This document shows, one piece after another, positions 57,652 through 64,000 of a stretch of DNA of 64,000 bases. The notes below the pieces were generated by a model, which saw nothing but the letters and a program-made list of their open reading frames with translations, ran no database searches and was not told the DNA's origin. The stretch covers positions 310,001 through 374,000 of the forward strand of contig NZ_CP014595.1 of the NCBI RefSeq assembly GCF_001687105.1, in the 5' to 3' direction. Each line of letters begins with the position of its first letter. Position 1 is the stretch's first letter. The stretch is from Salipiger sp. CCB-MM3. Its GTDB lineage: Bacteria > Pseudomonadota > Alphaproteobacteria > Rhodobacterales > Rhodobacteraceae. The position numbers and the translations under genes are program-made.

Positions 57652-58473
57652 ATGATGACAGGAAGAAACAGGCTCAAGGCGCGGCTCAAGGCCGGCGAGA
57701 CGGTGACCGCCGCGTGGTTCGAGCTGGGCTCGCCAGAGGTGGCCGAACTGCTGGTCTACAGCGGCTGGGACGTGCTGGTGATCGACTGCGAACACGGCAG
57801 CGCCGGGCTTGAGGCGGGGCTGAACCTGCTGCGCGCGGTGGAAGGGGCTGGCGGCGAGGCGGTGATCCGCGTGCCTGACTCTTCGGAGGCGACGCTGAAA
57901 CGGGCGCTCGACCGCGGCGCGCGCTCGATCATGGTGCCGATGGTGCATACCGCCAAGATGGCGCGCGAGATCGCTTCTTTCTGCCTCTACGCGCCGCGCG
58001 GCCGCCGCGGCTATGCCGCGCCCATCGTGCGCGCCACCAATTGGGGCAACCTGCCCGGCTATGCCGCCACCGCGCACGAAGAACTGCTGATCATGGCGCA
58101 GGTCGAACATGTGGAGACGGTGGCCGAGGTTGAAGAGATCGCCGGGATCGAGGGCATCGACATGGCCTTCGTCGGCCCCAATGATTTCGCCGCCTCGATG
58201 AACCACCTCGAGGACATGGATCACCCTGACGTGCGTGCCAAGATCGAAGAGGTCGAGCGCAGCGCGACCGCGAGTGGACTGATGCTGGGCACGATCACCG
58301 GCGTCGCCGGTCCGGGGCGCAGCTATTCGGAACTGCGCGACGCGGGCTATGGCTTCATCGTTGGCCCCAATGACGTTGGCTTGCTGGCCGGGGCCGCCCG
58401 CGCCGCGAAGGCGCAGGCCGCCAAAGAGCTGGGCGAGGAGACCGGTGAGGCCGCCCCGCTGCCGTCTTACTGA
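57652..58473 (+). CDS. HpcH/HpaI-family aldolase
   Basis: The 273-residue class II pyruvate aldolase has WFELGSPEVAELL, DVLVIDCEHGSAGLE, GARSIMVPMVHTAKMAREI, GRRGYAAPIVRATNWG and FVGPNDFAASM. These match 2-keto-3-deoxy-sugar-acid aldolases such as GarL or HpcH. GAGGAGG precedes ATG at 57652; a second ATG three bases on is also possible. Beside a convergent GarR-like reductase, so a role in glucarate/galactarate or related sugar-acid breakdown is likely. Confidence 0.92.
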   Translation: MMTGRNRLKARLKAGETVTAAWFELGSPEVAELLVYSGWDVLVIDCEHGSAGLEAGLNLLRAVEGAGGEAVIRVPDSSEATLKRALDRGARSIMVPMVHTAKMAREIASFCLYAPRGRRGYAAPIVRATNWGNLPGYAATAHEELLIMAQVEHVETVAEVEEIAGIEGIDMAFVGPNDFAASMNHLEDMDHPDVRAKIEEVERSATASGLMLGTITGVAGPGRSYSELRDAGYGFIVGPNDVGLLAGAARAAKAQAAKELGEETGEAAPLPSY

Positions 58474-59346
58474 TCAGTCGAAGGCCTTCAGGCGCTTGAT
58501 CAGGGCGGAGGTGTCCCAACGGCCGCCGCCCATCGCCTGAACGTCCTTGTAGAACTGGTCCACAAGCGCCGTCACCGGCAGCGAGGCGCCGATCTCGTCG
58601 CCGGTGGCAAGGCAGATGCCAAGGTCCTTGCGCATCCAGTCCACCGCGAAGCCATGGTCGAACTTGTCGTCCAGCATGGTCTCGAAGCGGTTCACCATCT
58701 GCCACGATCCGGCTGCGCCGCCGCCGATCACCTCGACCACCTCGCGCCCGTCAATGCCCGCCTTTTCGGCAAAGGCCAGACCTTCCGACAGGCCCTGCAC
58801 CAGCCCGGCGATGCAGATCTGGTTGACCATCTTGCACAGCTGCCCCGCGCCGCTCTCGCCAAGGCGCTTGCAGAGCTTGGCATAGGCGTCGATCACCGGC
58901 GCTGCGGCGTCGTAATTCGCCTGCTCGCCGCCGCACATCACCACCAGCTGGCCATTCTCGGCCCCCGCCTGCCCGCCAGAGACCGGCGCGTCGATAAAAC
59001 CAAGGCCCTTTTCCGCGGCGATCGCCGACAGCTCGGTGGTCACCATCGAGGACACGGTGGTGTGATCGACAAAGATCGCCCCCGGTTTCATGCCTGCAAA
59101 GGCGCCCTCCTCGCCGGTGCAGACGGCGCGCAGATCATCGTCATTGCCGACGCAGGCCATGATGAAATCGGCGCCTTCTGCCGCCTCGCGCGGCGTCGCG
59201 GCGCTGGCGCCCCCGAACTCCGCCACCCATTTTTCGGCCTTTGCTGCGGTGCGATTGTAGACCGTCACCTCGTGCCCGGCCTTGGTCATATGCCCGGCCA
59301 TCGGATAGCCCATCACACCCAGACCCAGGAATGCGCATTTCGCCAT
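58474..59346 (-). CDS. tartronate semialdehyde reductase / 3-hydroxyisobutyrate dehydrogenase family
   Basis: The 290-residue product has the Rossmann start FLGLGVMGYPMAGHM, substrate block FIDAPVSGGQAGAENG and the catalytic lysine region GAGQLCKMVNQIC. This is the GarR/GlxR/MmsB family. The partner aldolase makes tartronate semialdehyde in known sugar-acid routes, so GarR-type activity is the best guess. Its stop codon directly abuts that of the aldolase gene. Confidence 0.92.
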   Translation of the reverse strand: MAKCAFLGLGVMGYPMAGHMTKAGHEVTVYNRTAAKAEKWVAEFGGASAATPREAAEGADFIMACVGNDDDLRAVCTGEEGAFAGMKPGAIFVDHTTVSSMVTTELSAIAAEKGLGFIDAPVSGGQAGAENGQLVVMCGGEQANYDAAAPVIDAYAKLCKRLGESGAGQLCKMVNQICIAGLVQGLSEGLAFAEKAGIDGREVVEVIGGGAAGSWQMVNRFETMLDDKFDHGFAVDWMRKDLGICLATGDEIGASLPVTALVDQFYKDVQAMGGGRWDTSALIKRLKAFD

Positions 59347-59461
59347 GGATCAACCTCCTGTTACGATTGTCGTTGCGGGAGTTGTCGCGCCTCACCCAGC
59401 CCTTGGCAAGGGGGCGGGTCTTGGGTAAGCCCGTCGAAAGCCGAAAGACGCGGGACAGATC

Positions 59462-61927
59462 ATGGCACTTATCTTCCGATGGCTCCTCAGGCTCGTCAGC
59501 ACGGCGATCCTGTTGGCGGTGATTGCCGTGGCGCTGGTCTATTACCTCGCCTCGCGCTCGCTGCCCGAGTACGACAAGACGCTTGCCGTCTCCGGCACCA
59601 CCGGGGATGTCGAGATCGTGCGCGACAACGCGGGCGTGCCGCATATCTTTGCCCCCGTGGATCGCGACGTCTACTTCGGCCTCGGCTATGCCCACGCGCA
59701 GGACCGGCTGTGGCAGATGATGATGCTGCGCCGCACCGCGCAGGGCCGCCTGTCCGAGCTTTTCGGCCGCCGCACGGTCGAGACCGACACGCTGATGCGC
59801 CGGCTCGACCTCTACACCCACGCCATGCGCTCGGTCGAGGCGCAGGACCCCGAGACGCGCGACGCGCTCGAAGCCTATGCCGCCGGGGTCAATGCGCGCG
59901 TGCAAGAGATCAACTCGGAAAGCCTCGGTCGCGGCGCGCCGGAGTTCTTCCTGTTCAATGCCCCGATCGCGCCGTGGCAACCGGCGGATTCGCTGGCGGT
60001 GATCAAGCTGATGGCGCTGCAACTCTCGGGCCAGTTCCGAGATGAGATCCTGCGCGCCCGCACCTCGCTGGCCCTGCCCGATCCCGAGATGATCCGCGAT
60101 ATTCTGCCCGACATCCCCGGCCCCGGCATCGCCGAGCTGCCCGCCTATGCCGCGCTCTTTCCCGGCAAGGGCCTGCCGCAATATGCCAGCGCGTCGCGCC
60201 CGCGCCCGGCGATGATGCCGGTGGCCGAGCCCGGCCTTGCCGGGGCCTCCAACGCATGGGCCGCCGCGCCGGATCGCTCTGCCGGTGGCGGCACGCTGCT
60301 GGCCAATGATCCGCATCTTGGCTTCACCGCGCCCTCGACGTGGTATCTCGCGCGGATGCAACTGTCATCCGGCGACGTCATCGGTGCCACCATTCCCGGC
60401 GTTCCGGCGATCATGCTGGGCCGGTCCGAGCATGTGGCTTGGGGGCTCACCTCGTCCTATCTCGACGATCAGGACCTGCATATCGAAGAGCTCGACCCCG
60501 AGAACCCCGAGCGCTACCGCACGCCCAGAGGCTTCAAGACATTCAGCACCCGCCGCTCGATCGTCAATATCAAGGACGAGGCGCCGGTCACCCTTACCCT
60601 GCGCTGGACCGACAACGGCCCGGTGCTGCCGCGCACCGCCTTCGATCTCGACCAGATCACCCCGCGCGGCGATGTGGTCTCGCTCAGCTGGACCGCGCTC
60701 AGCGACGACGACAGCTCGATGAGCGCCGCGATGGGCCTGATGCGCGCGCAGGATGTGGATGAGGCGCTGACCGCCAGCGAAGATTTCGTCGCCCCCTCGC
60801 AGATGCTGACGCTGATCGATGACGAGCATATCGCCATGAAGCTGATCGGTGCCATGCCCAAGCGAGATGCGACCCATCAGACCGAGGGCCGCATGCCCAG
60901 CCCCGGCTGGATCGAGGCGAACCGCTGGCAGGGGATGTTCCCGCCCTCCGAAAACCCCGTCTTCAAGGACCCCAAGGGCGGCATCCTCGGCAATACCAAC
61001 AATAAGATCATCGACCGGCCCTTCCCCGAGCATGTCACCTTCGACTGGGGCGACAGCCAGCGGGTGATGCGCTGGCAGGCGCTGATGCAGGGCCGCGAGG
61101 TGCACACCCGCGACAGCTTTATCGAGGCGCAGCTCGACACCGTTTCGCCCGCCGCGCGCACCCTGCTGCCGCTGATCGGGCGCGATCTGTGGTTCACCGG
61201 CGAGGCCGCGCCCGAGGGCACCCCGCTGCGCCAGCGCGAGCGCGCGCTCGACCTGCTGGCCAATTGGAACGGCGAGATGAACGAGCATCTGCCCGAGCCG
61301 CTGATCTACGCCGCATGGCTGCGCGCCCTGCAGGACCGGCTGATCCGCGACGAGATCGGCCCGCTGGCGGATGAGTACACCCACGTCGACCCGCTGTTCA
61401 TCGAGCGCGTGTTCCGCGACATCGACGGCGCGGGAAAATGGTGCGACGTGCTGCGCTCGGCCCCGGTCGAGACCTGCACCGACATCGCGCGCATGGCGCT
61501 CGACGACGCGCTGGTGTGGATCGGTGAGCGCTATGGCACGCAGCTCGAAAGCCTGCGCTGGGGCGATGCGCACCAAGCCACGCATAAGCACAGCGTGCTG
61601 GGCGATGTGCCGCTGCTGAATTACTTCGTGAACATCCGCCAGACCACCTCGGGCGGCGACTTCACCCTGCAGCGCGGCGTCACCGCGGGCGACGGCCCGG
61701 ATCCTTTCGCCAACGTGCATGGCGCCACCTATCGCGGCGTCTATGATTTCGCCGATCCCGACAGTTCGGTCTTCATCATCGCCACCGGCGAGTCGGGGCA
61801 CCTGCTGTCGCGCCACTACGACGATATGGGCACGCTCTGGCGGCGCGGCGAATATATCCCGATGTCGCTCGACGAGGATCTGGCCCGCGCGGCTTCGGTC
61901 GGGATCACGCATCTGGTCAAACCATGA
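59462..61927 (+). CDS. penicillin acylase family protein (Ntn hydrolase)
   Basis: The 821-residue product begins with a signal or membrane anchor (FRWLLRLVSTAILLAVIAVALVYYLAS), then an alpha-subunit region (VEIVRDNAGVPHIFAP; GYAHAQDRLWQMMMLRR). The N-terminal nucleophile Ser of the beta subunit is in GASNAWAAAPDRS. NDPHLGF, TGGDFTL-like and SGQSGHLLS-like motifs follow. Members cleave amides such as penicillins, acyl-homoserine lactones or other N-acyl compounds; the substrate here is unknown. Its stop overlaps the kinase-like gene start. Confidence 0.93.
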   Translation: MALIFRWLLRLVSTAILLAVIAVALVYYLASRSLPEYDKTLAVSGTTGDVEIVRDNAGVPHIFAPVDRDVYFGLGYAHAQDRLWQMMMLRRTAQGRLSELFGRRTVETDTLMRRLDLYTHAMRSVEAQDPETRDALEAYAAGVNARVQEINSESLGRGAPEFFLFNAPIAPWQPADSLAVIKLMALQLSGQFRDEILRARTSLALPDPEMIRDILPDIPGPGIAELPAYAALFPGKGLPQYASASRPRPAMMPVAEPGLAGASNAWAAAPDRSAGGGTLLANDPHLGFTAPSTWYLARMQLSSGDVIGATIPGVPAIMLGRSEHVAWGLTSSYLDDQDLHIEELDPENPERYRTPRGFKTFSTRRSIVNIKDEAPVTLTLRWTDNGPVLPRTAFDLDQITPRGDVVSLSWTALSDDDSSMSAAMGLMRAQDVDEALTASEDFVAPSQMLTLIDDEHIAMKLIGAMPKRDATHQTEGRMPSPGWIEANRWQGMFPPSENPVFKDPKGGILGNTNNKIIDRPFPEHVTFDWGDSQRVMRWQALMQGREVHTRDSFIEAQLDTVSPAARTLLPLIGRDLWFTGEAAPEGTPLRQRERALDLLANWNGEMNEHLPEPLIYAAWLRALQDRLIRDEIGPLADEYTHVDPLFIERVFRDIDGAGKWCDVLRSAPVETCTDIARMALDDALVWIGERYGTQLESLRWGDAHQATHKHSVLGDVPLLNYFVNIRQTTSGGDFTLQRGVTAGDGPDPFANVHGATYRGVYDFADPDSSVFIIATGESGHLLSRHYDDMGTLWRRGEYIPMSLDEDLARAASVGITHLVKP

Positions 61928-62862
61928 CGGCTGGCAGCCGCCTCAGCCGCGCCGAGGCGCAGGCGCTCGCCCGCGACGCGCTGGCCGAGCAGCATCCGGA
62001 GCGCGCCTTTGGGCTGGGCTGCCTGAAGAACATCGACCGCCCGATGCGCGCGCAGGTGTTTTGCGCCGCCCATCCGGACGCGCATCTGGTGGTGAAGGTC
62101 TACGCCCCCGCAGAGGCCGACAAGGCCCGCGCGCAGGCCGAGCGGCAACGCGCGGTCGCGGCGCAGCTGCAGGCCGGACCGTGGCGCGCACCGGAGGTGC
62201 TGTTCTTTGACGAGGCGCGGCTGGTTCTGGGCATGAGCTACGCCCCCGGCCCCAACCTCGCCGAGCTCTGGCCGCGCATCCCGCCCGCCAAGCGCGACGT
62301 GCCGCTCATCGCCGCAGGCTGCTGGCTGGCCGCGCTGCACCGGCCCACGCTGGAGCCGCGCAAGCTGCGCCCGCGCGGCCAGCTTGCTTGGCTCGAAGCG
62401 CAGCTTGAGGCGGCCCGCGCCTCTGACGACGGCTTTGCCGAATGCGAGAATTTCGCCTTTGCGCTGGCGGCCCTGCAGGATCTGTTCCCGCAGGCGCGCG
62501 GGCGCATGGCGACCCGCGCCGTCACCCACCGCGATCTGCATCTGTCCAATCTGGTGAGCGCGACAGGCGCGCTTTGGGGGCTGGATGTGGAGAACGCCAA
62601 GCCCGATGCACCCTACCGCGATCTGGTGGGGCTGCTGGTCGACGCGCTGGCACGCAGCCCGGCCCCCGATCCCCGGCGGTTCGGCGCGGCACTGGCGCGT
62701 GGCTATGGTGACGACACCACCGATCCCATCGCGCGGCTGTTCCTGCAGCGCGCCTATGCGCTTGGCGTCTGGTGCCGCACCCCTTCCGAGCCATCGCAGC
62801 ACCAGCGCGCACGGCTCGAGGCGGCGAAGATGATCCTCGCCGCCGAAAGCGCGCTTTTCTAG
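61924..62862 (+). CDS. phosphotransferase (APH/choline kinase-like) family protein
   Basis: The 312-residue product has a Brenner-type catalytic block AVTHRDLHLSNLVSA and a metal-binding DVENAKPDAPYRDL. This marks it as an aminoglycoside/choline-kinase-like fold. The N-terminal nucleotide-binding part is less clear. The ATG overlaps the penicillin acylase stop by 4 bases, so the two are coupled. Substrate unknown; a small amine or sugar is possible. Confidence 0.75.
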   Translation: MTAGSRLSRAEAQALARDALAEQHPERAFGLGCLKNIDRPMRAQVFCAAHPDAHLVVKVYAPAEADKARAQAERQRAVAAQLQAGPWRAPEVLFFDEARLVLGMSYAPGPNLAELWPRIPPAKRDVPLIAAGCWLAALHRPTLEPRKLRPRGQLAWLEAQLEAARASDDGFAECENFAFALAALQDLFPQARGRMATRAVTHRDLHLSNLVSATGALWGLDVENAKPDAPYRDLVGLLVDALARSPAPDPRRFGAALARGYGDDTTDPIARLFLQRAYALGVWCRTPSEPSQHQRARLEAAKMILAAESALF

Positions 62863-62867
62863 GGAGA

Positions 62868-62912
62868 CAACGTCCTTGCAAGGACGTTGCAACTTTCTTC
62901 GAAGAAAGTTGC
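62868..62912. repeat. two tandem perfect palindromes before the hflX stop
   Basis: A 22-base palindrome CAACGTCCTTG/CAAGGACGTTG (62868-62889) is directly followed by a 24-base palindrome GCAACTTTCTTC/GAAGAAAGTTGC (62889-62912). They sit between two convergent genes, ending one base before the hflX stop codon. They could form bidirectional hairpins or cruciforms and act as terminators. Confidence 0.8.
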
Positions 62913-62913
62913 C

Positions 62914-64000
62914 TTACACCGTCTCGAACTGAGCACGATCCTTGGCCGACCAGCGCAGGTGCAGAAGGTAGCCCTCCTCGTCCTGCTCCTCGCCCAGCAC
63001 CAGACCCTTGCCAAAGAGCCACGCCCGCCGCTTGCCCTCATCGAAGCCAAGCCGCACATCCTCTTCGACCGCGGCGCCCTGCAGCTTTTCAGTCACCGCC
63101 TCGAGAAGCTCGTGCAGCCCCTCGCCGGTCAGCGCCGAGACGGCAAAGATGCCCTCGTCGCGCGCGGCCCGCGCCAGCGCGGCGTCATGCTCTTCGGGCT
63201 CCAGCCGGTCGATCTTGTTCCAGACCTCGATCTGCGCCACGTCCTCGGCCACACCAAGCGAGCGCAGGATGCCATAGACATCCTCGGCCTGCTCCATGGT
63301 GCCCGGATGCGAGATGTCGCGCACATGCAGCACGATGTCCGCCGCCAGCACCTCTTCGAGCGTGGCGCGGAACGCGGCGACCAATTCGGTCGGCAGGTCC
63401 GAGATGAAACCCACCGTATCCGACAGGATCACGTCGATGCCGGTCGGCAGCTTCACCGCACGCATGGTCGGGTCGAGCGTGGCAAAGAGCATGTCCTTGG
63501 CCATCACATCGGCGCCGGTGAGGCGGTTGAAGATTGTCGACTTGCCGGCGTTGGTATAGCCCACCAGCGCCACGATCGGATAGGGCACCTTGGCGCGCGC
63601 CTTGCGGTGCAGGGCGCGGGTCTTCACCACCTTGTCGAGCTGTCGGCGCAGGCGCACCAATTGCTCGTCGATGGCGCGGCGGTCGGCCTCGATCTGCGTC
63701 TCGCCGGGGCCGCCGACGAAGCCGAGCCCGCCCCGCTGACGTTCGAGGTGGGTCCAGGCCCGCACGAGGCGGGTGCGCTGGTAGCTCAGTGCCGCCATCT
63801 CGACCTGCAGCACGCCCTCGCGGGTGGCGGCGCGGTCCGAGAAGATCTCGAGGATCAGCCCGGTCCGGTCGAGCAGCTTTACCTTCCACTCTTTTTCGAG
63901 GTTGCGCTGCTGCACCGGCGTCACCGGGCCGTCGACGAGCACCAGCTCGACCTCGGCCTCGCTGATACGCTCCTTCAGTTCGGCAATCTTGCCGGAACCG
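62914..64000 (-). CDS. hflX: GTPase HflX (5' partial)
   Basis: HflX is a ribosome-associated GTPase that rescues or splits stalled ribosomes. The G domain has ALVGYTNAGKSTIFNRL (G1), DTVGFISDLP (G3) and NKIDRLEP (G4), preceded by the N-terminal HflX domain (VQQRNLEKEW; GGLGFVGGPGETQIEADRR). The frame is open to the window end (GSGKIAEL...), so the start is outside. The methionine at 63942 is internal. In many alphaproteobacteria hflX lies downstream of hfq, which may be just outside. Confidence 0.95.
   Translation of the reverse strand, partial: GSGKIAELKERISEAEVELVLVDGPVTPVQQRNLEKEWKVKLLDRTGLILEIFSDRAATREGVLQVEMAALSYQRTRLVRAWTHLERQRGGLGFVGGPGETQIEADRRAIDEQLVRLRRQLDKVVKTRALHRKARAKVPYPIVALVGYTNAGKSTIFNRLTGADVMAKDMLFATLDPTMRAVKLPTGIDVILSDTVGFISDLPTELVAAFRATLEEVLAADIVLHVRDISHPGTMEQAEDVYGILRSLGVAEDVAQIEVWNKIDRLEPEEHDAALARAARDEGIFAVSALTGEGLHELLEAVTEKLQGAAVEEDVRLGFDEGKRRAWLFGKGLVLGEEQDEEGYLLHLRWSAKDRAQFETV

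Overview
The window is a GC-rich, densely coded stretch of chromosome from an alphaproteobacterium. Gene content and protein sequences point to the Rhodobacteraceae (Roseobacter/Rhodobacter group). Pointers are a Rhodobacter-type sorbitol/mannitol (smo/mtlK) cluster, the PntA-PntB pair, AcnA, an rpsF-rpsR-rplI operon, RNase E with a long disordered tail, and short intergenic repeats with a TATTTT core and a purine-rich tail. The genus cannot be settled from sequence alone. I see no tRNA or rRNA gene, insertion sequence, prophage, CRISPR array or recognisable defence system. Both edges cut genes: an LpxL-like acyltransferase on the left and HflX on the right.

Layout, left to right. 1-5.8 kb: acyltransferase, small lipoprotein, DUF1223 thioredoxin-like protein, aconitase AcnA and a small secreted peptide. 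5.9-11.4 kb: PACE-type efflux protein, luciferase-like oxidoreductase, an OmpR/QseB-type two-component system and two different L,D-transpeptidases. 11.5-21.4 kb: a ten-gene same-strand polyol cluster (HAD phosphatase, SorC-type regulator, smoE, smoF, smoG, smoK, smoS, mtlK, xylB). 21.5-24.0 kb: DUF815 ATPase and tatA-tatB-tatC. 24.2-28.4 kb: WYL regulator, an M24 peptidase/racemase pair and an MFS transporter. 28.4-34.4 kb: peroxiredoxin, LipA, rpsF-rpsR-rplI, DUF2270 protein and trigger factor. 34.7-44.1 kb: PntB-PntA, an isoprenylcysteine-methyltransferase-like protein, an SDR plus kynureninase pair, a class I glutamine amidotransferase, a GlcG-like protein and malate synthase G. 44.4-54.1 kb: Atm1-type ABC exporter, LysM protein, LOG protein, host-attachment protein, class I aldolase, a P450/membrane hydrolase pair and a CcdA-family protein. 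54.1-64 kb: RNase E with a long leader, HpcH/HpaI aldolase, GarR-type reductase, a penicillin acylase/kinase-like pair and HflX.

Functional themes. The polyol cluster should import sorbitol or mannitol by an ABC transporter, oxidise it to fructose, and phosphorylate xylulose (XylB). AcnA and malate synthase G serve the TCA and glyoxylate routes. PntAB couples the proton gradient to NADPH supply. The two-component system is tied to cell-wall remodelling by location and by two PmrA-box-like direct repeats: one lies between the response-regulator gene and the first L,D-transpeptidase gene, the other just upstream of the second.

Most of the window is ordinary core genome. The items most worth a second look are the two-component/L,D-transpeptidase regulatory link, the SorC-type operator palindrome before smoE, the intergenic repeat family including two ~110-bp inverted pairs, the tandem perfect palindromes before the hflX stop, and the translationally coupled pairs of uncertain function (P450/membrane hydrolase, acylase/kinase, M24 peptidase/racemase).
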